This document shows, one piece after another, positions 44,120 to 52,769 of a DNA stretch of 64,000 nucleotides. Position 1 is the first letter of the stretch. The number at the start of each line of letters is the position of its first letter. The notes under the pieces are model-generated. The model saw only the letters and a program-made list of their open reading frames with translations. It searched no databases and was not told where the DNA came from. The position numbers and the translations under genes were made by a program. This DNA comes from an uncultured Anaerofilum sp. (GTDB lineage Bacteria; Bacillota; Clostridia; Oscillospirales; Ruminococcaceae): the NCBI GenBank assembly GCA_944385935.1, contig CALWZC010000012.1, positions 26,773-90,772 on the forward strand. Reading direction: 5' to 3'.

Positions 44120-44156
44120 TAGGTCATTTGTCTATTTTTCGTGGGCAAATGACCTA
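44120..44156 (+). terminator. Intrinsic terminator after alaS
   Basis: TAGGTCATTTG (44120-44130) pairs with CAAATGACCTA (44146-44156), followed by an A/T-rich tail ending in TTTT. It lies 14 bases after the alaS stop. Confidence 0.65.
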
Positions 44157-44190
44157 ATAAAAATTTTGTAAGGAAACGGAGTGAACACCA

Positions 44191-44529
44191 ATGGATTGCC
44201 TGTTTTGTAAAATGGCAGCAGGGGAAATCCCTGTAAATAAGGTGTTTGAGGATGAAAGTGTTCTTGCATTCCATGACATTGACCCTCAAGCCCCTGTTCA
44301 TTTTTTGGTAATTCCCAAAAAGCATATTGGTTCTCCCGCAGAAATTCAACCAGAAGATGGAGAGCTAGTAGGACACATTTTTGCTGTGATTGCCCAAATT
44401 GCCAAAGAGATGGGCTTAGAAAAAGGATATCGTGTGGTAACCAATAGCGGAGAAGATGCAGGTCAAAGTGTACATCATCTGCATTTTCATGTATTGGCAA
44501 AAAGAAGTTTGGCATGGCCTCCGGGCTGA
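44191..44529 (+). CDS. HIT family nucleotide-binding hydrolase (HinT-like)
   Basis: 112 residues. CLFCKMAAGEIPVNKVFEDE at the N-terminus and the histidine triad HHLHFHVLAKR near residue 98 identify a HinT/PKCI-type protein, a dimeric phosphoramidase that can hydrolyse aminoacyl-AMP. Its place after alaS may be coincidental, although HinT acts on aminoacyl adenylates. The two N-terminal cysteines may bind zinc. AAGGAAACGGAG precedes the ATG. Confidence 0.9.
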   Translation: MDCLFCKMAAGEIPVNKVFEDESVLAFHDIDPQAPVHFLVIPKKHIGSPAEIQPEDGELVGHIFAVIAQIAKEMGLEKGYRVVTNSGEDAGQSVHHLHFHVLAKRSLAWPPG

Positions 44530-44570
44530 TAGACAAAGAGGCCACATTCTAAAAAGGAGAGTTTCGCAAA

Positions 44571-45113
44571 ATGCAAGAAACATATACACTACATGTAGCA
44601 GGACTAACACGTCAACTTCCTGTTTGCAAAGTAAATGATAAGTTCTCTATCGCAGCATTTATTATGTTTAGCGATGTGGAGTTGACTGTAGCTTGTGCTA
44701 CAGCTTTGTTGAAGAAATGTCCAGAATTTGATGTTATTGTTACAGCAGAGGCCAAGGGAATTCCTTTGGCTTATGAAATGAGCCGTCAAAGCGGTAAGGT
44801 GTATATCCCTGCTCGCAAAGGCCCAAAGCTGTATATGCAAGAGCCAGTAATAGTAGAAGACCAATCCATCACTACCGCTGCAAAACAGCGATTGGTGATT
44901 GACAAAAAAGACCTTCTAGCCATGAATGGCAAACGTGTTTTGATTGTGGACGATGTAATCAGCACAGGAGGCAGCCTGCACGCTTTGGAGGCACTAGTAG
45001 GCCGCAGCGAAGGAACTGTTGTGGGGAAAGCGGCTGTTTTGGCAGAGGGTGATGCAGCCCAACGACAGGATATTATCTATTTGGAAACCCTGCCTTTGCT
45101 TTTTCACGAATAA
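44571..45113 (+). CDS. Phosphoribosyltransferase (adenine PRTase-like)
   Basis: 180 residues. The PRPP-binding motif is VLIVDDVISTGGSLHALEAL near residue 122, with a hood region (VIVTAEAKGIPLAYEMSRQSG, IPARKGPKLYM) as in adenine and xanthine phosphoribosyltransferases. It would make a nucleotide from a free base and PRPP. The base cannot be assigned; several clostridial relatives are annotated as purine PRTases or as regulatory proteins. The stop is directly followed by the comEC ATG. Confidence 0.8.
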   Translation: MQETYTLHVAGLTRQLPVCKVNDKFSIAAFIMFSDVELTVACATALLKKCPEFDVIVTAEAKGIPLAYEMSRQSGKVYIPARKGPKLYMQEPVIVEDQSITTAAKQRLVIDKKDLLAMNGKRVLIVDDVISTGGSLHALEALVGRSEGTVVGKAAVLAEGDAAQRQDIIYLETLPLLFHE

Positions 45114-47183
45114 ATGAGAACAAGACCGCTGCTCTGTTTGGGAGTAAGTGCCTTAGTAGCACAAATAGCGGCACTAGTAATGCCGTCAGCAGCGTGCTTT
45201 CTGCTGGCGGCTTTTTGTGTTATGCTGTTTTTTGTGCTTCTTGTTTGGAAAAGGGCTTTTCCTTTATGTATAACTGCCACTGTTGCTATGGTATTTTTCT
45301 GCCACGGTTGGACGAAATTTTATGTAGTAGAACCTTTGCAATCTTTGTCATTGGATTATGAGAAAACCACATTTCTAATAGAAGAAGTTTCTGCTGGTTA
45401 TTCTCCAGAAACTCAGCACGCAACAGGGCAAATTATACAGCATCCTAAAGAATGGCTAAAAGGATATCGTGCACAAATTTTGGTGCCTGCTGGTATGGTT
45501 CCGGGAGAAATTATAGAAGGAGAAATGCAATTTTCTTTACCCCCAGCAGATAAATTTGCATTTTTTAAACAAGCAGATGGAATTTTTCTGGAAGGGGAAA
45601 CAGGAGATATTGTTGTAGTTAATAGTACAAGCACACCCCAAATATTTTTTCAGGAGATTCAAGAATCCTTAAGTGCATCTATCACCCGATATTTGAATCC
45701 AGAGGTCGGGTCAGTGGCTGCGGCTATTTGCATTGGGAATAAATCTGCCCTTTCATCCGAAACAAAAGAGGTATTTCAAAAAGCTGGATTATCTCATGTG
45801 TTGGTTGTATCTGGTTTACATCTTAGTATTTGGTGTGGCATTTGGGCAGCATTGCTGGGTAGGATCCGTTTTCGCAAAATGGGCATTGTTGTTGGAATTC
45901 TTCTGTCCATTCTTTTTGCAATGATAACAGGGCTTTCTCCCTCTATGATTCGTGCTCTCACTGGTGCGATAATTTATTCTTTGTGTCAGCTTTTTCTTCG
46001 CAAAGCAGATGGATTGAACAGTTTGGGATTTGCTGTTTTGGTACTGGTTCTAACCAACCCTTTTGTTTGTATGGATGCCTCTTTTTGGTTGAGTATATCT
46101 GCCACAGCAGGAGTTCTTTTCAGCGATATTGCTTTACATCGGCTGAAAGTTAGGGAAAAACAGGCATGGGGCTATCCATTGAAACACAAAGAAGCCCTTT
46201 TCCTAAAAGCCCTTCAAGTTGTCAGTCCTTGCTTTTTTGCATCTTTAGCAACCTTACCAGTGCTGGTTTTGTTGGAAAGTGAAATTGCCATCTTTTCTAT
46301 TTTGTCCAATTTAGCAACGGGATTTTTACTTTTACCATTGCTCATTTTTGGATGGATTTGCATTTTTATGGGGCAGTTTTTGACAGGTTCATTTTTTCAT
46401 CAGATGGCAGCCTTTTTTGTAGGGATTTTAGCAAAGTGGTTGATACAAATTGCAAATTATTTTGCAGATTTACCCAATGCAGTAGTAACAATACAAGGAA
46501 TGTATCCATTTTTAGTGATACTAATATTGGCAATATTGTGGATTGTTTTATGGAATTTTCGCCGTAGTATCTGGATGTTTTTTGTAACTCCTTTGGTGGT
46601 GGTAATCTGTTTGGTGATGAACCAAATGATTTTGGCTCCTACTGTTACATTGGTCTTGATTGGAAGCAGAGATAATCCCTGTGTTGTGGCATATCATCAG
46701 AAAGAAGCAGTAGTATTTTTTCGTGGAAATAGCAGCAATCAGCAGGATGTAAAAGAGTTTTTAAATCAACACCATTTACGCGTAGAACTACTGGTGGATA
46801 TGCGAGCAAATGCAAAAGCTTTGCCAGAAGTAGACCAAGAAAAAAGCATTGAAATTTCCCAAACCCCAATAGAAGGCGAGAAAGTCTTTGCACTCAATGA
46901 CACAATGACAATAGCTCTGTATCCTCAAAAACAAGCAGCCTTAGCACTGGCAGAAGTGTATGGCCTTACCGTTGCAATTCCTTATGGAAAAGGATATTGG
47001 TGGGAATTACCAAAAGTCACCTTTGCTGTTCCTACAAAAAGCCAACCCCGTGGTATAGAAGCGGAATGGTTTCTCTCCAAAGAAGCTCATTCATGGTTGC
47101 AGGAAAATTCAGTAGTAGGAGAACAACCGGCTGTGCGTATTTGGCCCGGTAGAGGGATAAGATTGGAAGGAAATCTAAAATGA
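45114..47183 (+). CDS. comEC: ComEC/Rec2 family membrane protein with degenerate C-terminal domain
   Basis: 689 residues; the ATG directly follows the preceding TAA, so translation is probably coupled. The competence domain occupies about 195-490: SVAAAICIGNKSALSSE, then FQKAGLSHVLVVSGLHLSIW, and MITGLSPSMIRALTGAIIY. Many membrane helices form the DNA channel. The C-terminal domain (about 510-689) is in the place of the beta-lactamase-like nuclease of ComEC but I see no HxHxDH metal motif, so that activity is probably lost. It would carry DNA into the cytoplasm during transformation; the four-base overlap with holA ties it to a conserved gene order. Confidence 0.85.
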   Translation: MRTRPLLCLGVSALVAQIAALVMPSAACFLLAAFCVMLFFVLLVWKRAFPLCITATVAMVFFCHGWTKFYVVEPLQSLSLDYEKTTFLIEEVSAGYSPETQHATGQIIQHPKEWLKGYRAQILVPAGMVPGEIIEGEMQFSLPPADKFAFFKQADGIFLEGETGDIVVVNSTSTPQIFFQEIQESLSASITRYLNPEVGSVAAAICIGNKSALSSETKEVFQKAGLSHVLVVSGLHLSIWCGIWAALLGRIRFRKMGIVVGILLSILFAMITGLSPSMIRALTGAIIYSLCQLFLRKADGLNSLGFAVLVLVLTNPFVCMDASFWLSISATAGVLFSDIALHRLKVREKQAWGYPLKHKEALFLKALQVVSPCFFASLATLPVLVLLESEIAIFSILSNLATGFLLLPLLIFGWICIFMGQFLTGSFFHQMAAFFVGILAKWLIQIANYFADLPNAVVTIQGMYPFLVILILAILWIVLWNFRRSIWMFFVTPLVVVICLVMNQMILAPTVTLVLIGSRDNPCVVAYHQKEAVVFFRGNSSNQQDVKEFLNQHHLRVELLVDMRANAKALPEVDQEKSIEISQTPIEGEKVFALNDTMTIALYPQKQAALALAEVYGLTVAIPYGKGYWWELPKVTFAVPTKSQPRGIEAEWFLSKEAHSWLQENSVVGEQPAVRIWPGRGIRLEGNLK

Positions 47184-48211
47184 TTGTAAATGAAAAAAAA
47201 CTAGAACAGTTTTTTAAAAAATTGCCAATACATTCTGTGTACTATTTTTATTCCACAGAACTTTATTTAGTCAATAAAGCTGCAAAAATGTTGTTGACTG
47301 CCCTTTCAGAAGAGGACAGTGAACCACCAACCGTATTGGCAGGGCCTGCACCTTCTGTGGAAGAAATTGTGCTGGCTGCGGGAACTATTTCTTTTTTTGG
47401 AAACAAACGTATTGTGGAAATGCCTCTGGTACAACCATCTGCATTTTCCGAAAAGGATTTTAAGGAATTCTGCCAAGTATTAGAAAGCACTGAAAATGCT
47501 ATTTTTGTTCTGACATCTACCTTTGAGGATACCAAGGCTATGGGTACCAAACGTGCCAAAGCATTGATACAAGCCATAGAAAAAATAGGCATTGCTATGG
47601 AGATTGCGCCATTGGGTAGTTCAGAATTGGTACAGTTTGTAATGGATACCGCCAAAGAATTAGATACTTCTATTGATAAAAATGTTGCTCAAACATTGTT
47701 GGATAGATGCGGAACAGATTTGTTTTTACTCAAGGAGGAAATACAAAAATTAGCCGCAGCCAGTGGTTATACAACCATTACTGGACAGCTTGTAAGTGAC
47801 ATGGCTGTACGAAATATAGAAGCAGATGTATTTGAAATGGTTCGTATGGTTCAATCGGGAAAACAACTGCAAGCCTTTGAACGGTTACAGCAATTACTAT
47901 TCCAGCAAAATGACCCCATTGCTATTGCAGGAGCATTGTCCAGCAGTTACATTGATATGTATCGGGTAAAATGTGGGCAGAAGGTGGGACGGAATTATAC
48001 ACAGGTACATAAGGACTTTGCCTATAAGGGAAGCGACTGGAGATTGAAAAAGGCCTCCCAAACGGCTAGCACACTAAAAATAGAACAGTTGGAAGAGATT
48101 TTGCAGATTTTGTTGGAACTAGATACAAACTTGAAGCGTTCTCCCATAGAAGAATCCATCCTGTTGGAAACAGCATTGACTCAAATCATTCAAGCAGAAA
48201 GGAAATACTAA
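47180..48211 (+). CDS. holA: DNA polymerase III delta subunit
   Basis: 343 residues, overlapping the comEC stop by four bases (ATGA). The pattern fits the HolA fold: N-terminal AAA-like part with YFYSTELYLVNKAAKMLL, central IVEMPLVQPSAFSEKDFKEF, then LDRCGTDLFLLKEEIQKLAAASG near residue 175, and the C-terminal collar with QNDPIAIAGALSSSYIDMYRVK. Delta is the wrench that opens the beta sliding clamp during replication. The comEC-holA order is widespread in Bacillota. Confidence 0.9.
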   Translation: MIVNEKKLEQFFKKLPIHSVYYFYSTELYLVNKAAKMLLTALSEEDSEPPTVLAGPAPSVEEIVLAAGTISFFGNKRIVEMPLVQPSAFSEKDFKEFCQVLESTENAIFVLTSTFEDTKAMGTKRAKALIQAIEKIGIAMEIAPLGSSELVQFVMDTAKELDTSIDKNVAQTLLDRCGTDLFLLKEEIQKLAAASGYTTITGQLVSDMAVRNIEADVFEMVRMVQSGKQLQAFERLQQLLFQQNDPIAIAGALSSSYIDMYRVKCGQKVGRNYTQVHKDFAYKGSDWRLKKASQTASTLKIEQLEEILQILLELDTNLKRSPIEESILLETALTQIIQAERKY

Positions 48212-49485
48212 TGGAGAAACTTCGTATCAAGGAAACCATTGTTGTAGAGGGAAGATATGATGCTATAAAGTTAGCGGATATTGTGGATGCTCCCATTCTT
48301 ACAACAGGTGGTTTTGCCATCTTTAAAGATAAGGAAAAACAGTTGCTATTGCGTCATTTGGGGCAAGCACATGGAATTATTCTGCTCACAGATGCAGACA
48401 ATGCAGGCTTTCAAATACGAAAATTTATTACAGATATTGTAGGAGAAAAGTATGTCCGGCATGCTTACATTCCAGCTGTTATTGGAAAAGAAAGAAGAAA
48501 GACCCATGCATCTAAAGAGAGAACACTAGGGGTAGAAGGTATTCCCAGCCATATAATTCGGAAAGCATTGATGCAGGCAGGGGCAACCTCTCGCCCTCAA
48601 AGAGAAGGTAGAGAAATTACATATACAGATTTGTTTGAGTGGGGGTTATCTGGAGGACAGGGGAGTGCTGATGCTCGACGAAATCTTTTGCAACGCATTG
48701 GACTTCCGCCTCGTCTTTCCAAAAAAGCATTGTGTCAGGTACTAAATACCATGTACACTTATGAAGAATTTTGTACGGTGTTACAAGAAAAACCAGTTTT
48801 GTTTTGGGATTTTCATGGAACCTTGACCGAGCCAGACCAAATCTGGTATTTGGCAACACAAGAAATTTGTCAGGAATATTTCCCAGAAAAAGCAATTGCC
48901 TTTGAAGCCATCCGAAATGCTTTTCATCATTCAACTCTACCTTGGTGGAATCCTGTTAACCGTGTAGGCTGTGAATTATGCTCCCCTGACCAATGGTGGA
49001 ATCAATTCCAAACGCAGTTAGAGGAGGCATTTGCACAGCTTGGATTATCTTTTCCCCAATGCCAGTTGGTTGCCAAAGAAATTCATACAAGGATTGTGCA
49101 GTCACATCGCCATCGCCTAAAACCAGATGCAGAATTTGTGCTTCAGGAGTTTCAACGCCGTGGGTTTCGACAGTATCTTTTGTCAAATAACTTTCCCGAA
49201 ACCATCCAAGTTGTTCAACATTTGGGGATTGCCCCCTATTTCAGTGGAATGATTGTTTCCGCTTTGGTAGGATATGATAAGCCGCAAAAAGAAATATTTG
49301 CATTGGCTTTAGAACAAGCTGGGAATCCAGAGAAAGCCTACATGATAGGGGATAATCCAACAGATGACCTAAAAGGGTGTAAACAAGTAAATATGATTGC
49401 TATAGGTGTAGGAAGAGCTTCTGATTCTTTCAATGCTGACATTTCTGCTAATTCATTAACAGAATTATTAGACAAAATCCCATAA
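48211..49485 (+). CDS. Ribonuclease M5 (toprim)-HAD hydrolase fusion
   Basis: 424 residues; the ATG overlaps the holA stop by one base. Residues about 1-185 match RNase M5: toprim acidic motif IVVEGRYD and DxD motif LTDADNAG, then the DUF4093 part (IGKERRKTHASKERTLGVEGIP, YTDLFEWGLSGGQGSADARRNLL). This enzyme matures 5S rRNA. Residues about 195-424 are a HAD hydrolase: FWDFHGTLTEPD (motif I, with His in place of the second Asp), LLSNNF (motif II), GYDKPQKEIF (motif III lysine) and MIGDNPTDDLKGC (motif IV). Separate rnmV genes lack such a tail. The fusion is continuous with no frameshift. Confidence 0.85.
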   Translation: MEKLRIKETIVVEGRYDAIKLADIVDAPILTTGGFAIFKDKEKQLLLRHLGQAHGIILLTDADNAGFQIRKFITDIVGEKYVRHAYIPAVIGKERRKTHASKERTLGVEGIPSHIIRKALMQAGATSRPQREGREITYTDLFEWGLSGGQGSADARRNLLQRIGLPPRLSKKALCQVLNTMYTYEEFCTVLQEKPVLFWDFHGTLTEPDQIWYLATQEICQEYFPEKAIAFEAIRNAFHHSTLPWWNPVNRVGCELCSPDQWWNQFQTQLEEAFAQLGLSFPQCQLVAKEIHTRIVQSHRHRLKPDAEFVLQEFQRRGFRQYLLSNNFPETIQVVQHLGIAPYFSGMIVSALVGYDKPQKEIFALALEQAGNPEKAYMIGDNPTDDLKGCKQVNMIAIGVGRASDSFNADISANSLTELLDKIP

Positions 49486-49594
49486 ATATCTAAAATTACT
49501 TGTATTCTTTTGCTTTTACTTGTCATATATAAACAAATATTGTACAATAACAAATGGAATCAGGAATTTTATGGAAAAATAGGAGGGATTTTGT

Positions 49595-50479
49595 ATGAAA
49601 AAATGCTTTCGCTGCAAAAATCGCATTGCCAATGATGCTAGCTTTTGCCCAGTGTGTGGGGTGGATTTCACAAGGCTATCAGAACCAAATTCTCTTGTAA
49701 TACCCACATTAAAGAAAATGGCAACTTCACCATTATACTTGGCTTGTGCCATTGCCTACACCTGCCAAATTGTATTTTCTATTTGTTCTCTTATATGGGA
49801 TAGAGCAAGTGTCATCAGTATGTTACAAGAGTATTTAGGCTCTGGATCAGCTTCTTTGGAGATGAGTATGGCAGTAAATTCGCTATCTCAAAATTTTTCT
49901 GAGATAGATGTTGCTTTTTTTCTAGCCTATATTCCCACAATTCTAATGTCAGTTGGAATTTGGATGTTATTTTTGTCTGCCAAGAATGAAACGAATGATA
50001 CATTGAACCCATCTGGTCTTACTTTCGTTAAGGTGTCCACTATTATTTCTATAGTCTGCCTAATTTTAACAACTTTGTTTGTGGAATTTATATTCTTTAT
50101 ATTAGCATGGGCCTTTAAAGGGATTGCAGATGATTTAAGTTCTGTTGTTGTTACACTTATGGTAATGTTTGCTGTCTTTATGGTATTTCCCATTTTTATG
50201 TATATCAAAGTAGTTACAACAGTAAACACAATGAAACGAACCATTCAAACAAAAGTACCATCCTATAAAGTTTCTGTATTTGTGGCAGTGATGAGCATTG
50301 TGTCTGGTGCTGGTCAAATCATATTGCTGCTAAACTCTATTTCTCTGTTTTCGGTATTAAGTAGTGTATCAATGGCTGTTGCTTGTATTGGCTTTGGAGT
50401 ATTTCTATTCCGTTATCGAAAAGAAATGCAGATGCTTATGGCAGGAAACATCCAGCAAGATGGTTATACAATGAAATAA
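49595..50479 (+). CDS. Zinc-ribbon membrane protein
   Basis: 294 residues with AGGAGGG before the ATG. The first 24 residues form a zinc ribbon with two CxxC pairs (CFRCKNRIANDASFCPVCG). Five to six membrane segments follow, for example PLYLACAIAYTCQIVFSICSL and IISIVCLILTTLFVEFIFFIL. No function is assigned to this architecture. It is flanked by a terminator and has no obvious operon partner. Confidence 0.75.
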   Translation: MKKCFRCKNRIANDASFCPVCGVDFTRLSEPNSLVIPTLKKMATSPLYLACAIAYTCQIVFSICSLIWDRASVISMLQEYLGSGSASLEMSMAVNSLSQNFSEIDVAFFLAYIPTILMSVGIWMLFLSAKNETNDTLNPSGLTFVKVSTIISIVCLILTTLFVEFIFFILAWAFKGIADDLSSVVVTLMVMFAVFMVFPIFMYIKVVTTVNTMKRTIQTKVPSYKVSVFVAVMSIVSGAGQIILLLNSISLFSVLSSVSMAVACIGFGVFLFRYRKEMQMLMAGNIQQDGYTMK

Positions 50480-50483
50480 TCTT

Positions 50484-50518
50484 TATGGCTCTGTTTTTAT
50501 CTGTAAAACAGAGCCATA
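50484..50518 (+). terminator. Intrinsic terminator after the zinc-ribbon gene
   Basis: TATGGCTCTGTTTT (50484-50497) pairs with AAAACAGAGCCATA (50505-50518) around a short loop. The downstream sequence is AT-rich but has no long T-run. Confidence 0.7.
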
Positions 50519-50551
50519 ATACTATTAAATTTAAATGAAAGGAAATTTTGT

Positions 50552-51421
50552 ATGGCATACATAAATATACGACAGGAAAATATCAATGTATTTGAGGATA
50601 CTCGTAAATGGTATACAGAAGATGTAGAATTACAAGAAAAAATACATCAATCTCAAAAAAATACCCAGTTTTACCCTTTAGGAAGTATAGCAGTTGACAA
50701 AAAAGACTTGGTTCGCTTTTCAGATAAGGCTTCCATTGTTGTGTCCCAAAATAGAACACTACAAGCGGCAGGGCAATATACGGGGAAGAAGGTTACTGTG
50801 TTAAACTTTGCTTCTGCCACAAACCCCGGAGGAGGGGTTGCCTTTGGAAGTTCAGCGCAGGAAGAGGCTCTATGTCGTTGTAGTACACTGTATCCTTGTT
50901 TACTTACAGATGACCTTGTGCAAAAATACTATAAAATGCACTACGATAGACATGATACAACTTATACAGATGCTTGTATCTATGTTCCAGATGTCTTAAT
51001 TATTAAAACAGATACAGATTCTCCCCAACGATTGCCAAAGGAGAAAATGCAACCAGTAAATGTGATTACTTGTTCAGCTCCTAACTTAAGAGGACGTCCC
51101 AACAACCGTATGAATCCCGGAACGGGTGCGGCTGCTCGCTTGACAAAGGAACAAATTTATTCTCTTCATTTGCAGCGTGCCCAAAAGATATTGTCAGTAG
51201 CTGCCCTTCATGGCACAGAGGTACTGATTTTGGGAGCATTTGGATGTGGAGTTTTTTGCAATCCTCCCGAAGTGGTTGCAGCAGCTTTCCGAGATGCTTT
51301 ACCTGAGTTTGCCCATGCGTTCCAAACTGTCGAATTTGCCGTTTATTGTCCCCCTCACAATATGACCAACTATCAGGCGTTTCAAGAAATATTGCAAAAT
51401 AAAGGAAAATACAGTGAATAA
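50552..51421 (+). CDS. TIGR02452 family protein, bacterial-type poly(ADP-ribose) glycohydrolase/macro domain
   Basis: 289 residues. The PARG signature GGG-X6-8-QEE is seen in NPGGGVAFGSSAQEEALCR near residue 93, preceded by VTVLNFASATNPGG, the ADP-ribose loop of the macro-domain fold. VLILGAFGCGVFCNPP near residue 225 is the second phosphate-binding motif. Such enzymes remove ADP-ribose chains or protein-linked ADP-ribose. AAAGGAAA precedes the ATG. It opens the AT-rich accessory stretch, so it may counter an ADP-ribosylating toxin or phage factor; that is inference. Confidence 0.85.
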   Translation: MAYINIRQENINVFEDTRKWYTEDVELQEKIHQSQKNTQFYPLGSIAVDKKDLVRFSDKASIVVSQNRTLQAAGQYTGKKVTVLNFASATNPGGGVAFGSSAQEEALCRCSTLYPCLLTDDLVQKYYKMHYDRHDTTYTDACIYVPDVLIIKTDTDSPQRLPKEKMQPVNVITCSAPNLRGRPNNRMNPGTGAAARLTKEQIYSLHLQRAQKILSVAALHGTEVLILGAFGCGVFCNPPEVVAAAFRDALPEFAHAFQTVEFAVYCPPHNMTNYQAFQEILQNKGKYSE

Positions 51422-51785
51422 CAATAATTTTAAGCAGCATTTTATAAATGCGTTATTAGACATAGGCATTTATGACTACAAAAATAGAAAGATAGTGGTA
51501 GAGCCTATTTATGAAAAAGATAAATGGACTTTTCAAACCTATGATGATATTATGAGGCTACAAATACTCCCTAAAACAAGGGAATTGACATTTCAGGAGA
51601 CAATTGACTTATTTACGTTTTGGGAAGGTTACTATCCTTGTTGGATAGAAATAAGTACATTCGGTGATAAAGTATATCTGAAAACAAGTTTGCGCATGAG
51701 AAAAGTGAATAAGGTTCATTGTGATAATAATGAGATATACCCATTTAAAAAAATTTATCAGCCAATACATGAATTAAATAAATAA
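51414..51785 (+). CDS. Hypothetical small protein after the PARG-like gene
   Basis: 123 residues from a GTG at 51414 that overlaps the preceding stop by eight bases; AAAGGAAAA lies about six bases upstream. It is a soluble, aromatic-rich protein (EKDKWTFQTYDDIMRLQ, WEGYYPCWIEISTFGDKVYLK) with the look of a small immunity protein. No family was recognised. The overlap suggests co-translation with the PARG-like gene. Confidence 0.55.
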   Translation: MNNNNFKQHFINALLDIGIYDYKNRKIVVEPIYEKDKWTFQTYDDIMRLQILPKTRELTFQETIDLFTFWEGYYPCWIEISTFGDKVYLKTSLRMRKVNKVHCDNNEIYPFKKIYQPIHELNK

Positions 51786-51856
51786 TCAGTAACAGAGAGA
51801 ATTTGCTGTGTGCCAAATTTTTGCACTTCTTTGATAAAGATTAGGAGGGCTACATA

Positions 51857-52141
51857 TTGGAAAATTTGAACGAATTTCAAATAAAATTTATGAAAACACT
51901 TTCCAGTATTCAAGAAAGTTGTGTGCAAATAGCGTTGATTCAAAATGACAATAGTTCATTGGAGGACAAATATTATAATATCACCTTTGAAACCATTGTA
52001 AAAATAATGGAAACTATTGATGGGTATGGCAATGGAAATATGGGAAAGTTAAATGTAATTTGTGAGAAATCAGGAGAAAGTTTAAAAGATAATCCATATA
52101 TCGAATTACATGATGTAGTATGTAACTACCTAAAATTCTAA
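51857..52141 (+). CDS. Hypothetical small protein, TTG start
   Basis: 94 residues from a TTG at 51857, strongly supported by AGGAGGG seven bases upstream. The sequence is helical and acidic (EFQIKFMKTLSSIQESCV, IVKIMETIDGYGNG). No family was recognised; the size and setting resemble small immunity proteins. The 71-base gap before it holds no other gene. Confidence 0.55.
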   Translation: MENLNEFQIKFMKTLSSIQESCVQIALIQNDNSSLEDKYYNITFETIVKIMETIDGYGNGNMGKLNVICEKSGESLKDNPYIELHDVVCNYLKF

Positions 52142-52232
52142 TTAATAACTTCATCTTTAAACAAAGTGCCACTGATGAGCAGGTCTTTTGTAGTAAATGT
52201 CACATGCTTTATGTTTGATTGCTTTAGAATGT

Positions 52233-52275
52233 AAAACACTAGATTACAGTTTAAAGTAGTCTGGTGTTTTTTGGC
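52233..52275 (+). terminator. Intrinsic terminator in the immunity-like gene array
   Basis: AAAACACTAGATTAC (52233-52247) pairs with GTAGTCTGGTGTTTT (52256-52270) with two G-T wobbles, followed by TT and GG. The stretch 52142-52390 otherwise holds no gene I can support. Confidence 0.75.
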
Positions 52276-52396
52276 TGTTAGGTTTTCCTTAAGGTAAAAC
52301 TTATCCAGTAGATGCAAATATGGCAGAGAAAATGAAATTATTTTTATAAAGTATCAGAATTGATAACAGCTTGGCTTTTATAAGGAGAAAATGTTT

Positions 52397-52717
52397 ATGG
52401 CAGTAAGAACAAAAGGAAGGCGAAAAATTATAGTAGAAAATACATTGTATTTATGGTACATAAGTTTAGACAAAGACAGTCCATATTATATGTGCAATAT
52501 TGTGTCTGAGGATAAATCTGTAATTGTGTCCTGTCCTTTAAAAACTAAAATGCCATATGTGATAAGCAAAGGAAAAATATTTCAAAATCTAAAGACAAAT
52601 GGATGTTGGAATAGATATTTATTGCCTTTTGATATTCCAGAGACCATCACACCAAAGTTTGTTTTAAAAGTGATTTTATGGTCAATAAAAGACAAAGATG
52701 CTATAAAAATAGAATGA
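52397..52717 (+). CDS. Hypothetical small protein
   Basis: 106 residues from the ATG at 52397, nine bases after AAGGAG; an ATG at 52391 is too close to the RBS. The protein is basic and beta-rich, with WYISLDKDSPYYMCNIV and VIVSCPLKTKMPYVISKG. No family was recognised. It may be a small immunity or regulatory protein, by context only. Confidence 0.5.
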   Translation: MAVRTKGRRKIIVENTLYLWYISLDKDSPYYMCNIVSEDKSVIVSCPLKTKMPYVISKGKIFQNLKTNGCWNRYLLPFDIPETITPKFVLKVILWSIKDKDAIKIE

Positions 52718-52769
52718 AAGTAACACAATGTATCAGTGTGAGCTATATTTCAAAAAGGAGAAAATAAGT

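Noticed and set aside
51786..52400. Small transposon remnant between the immunity-like orphans
   Set aside because: No transposase sequence or terminal inverted repeats were found; only a terminator and small genes are present.
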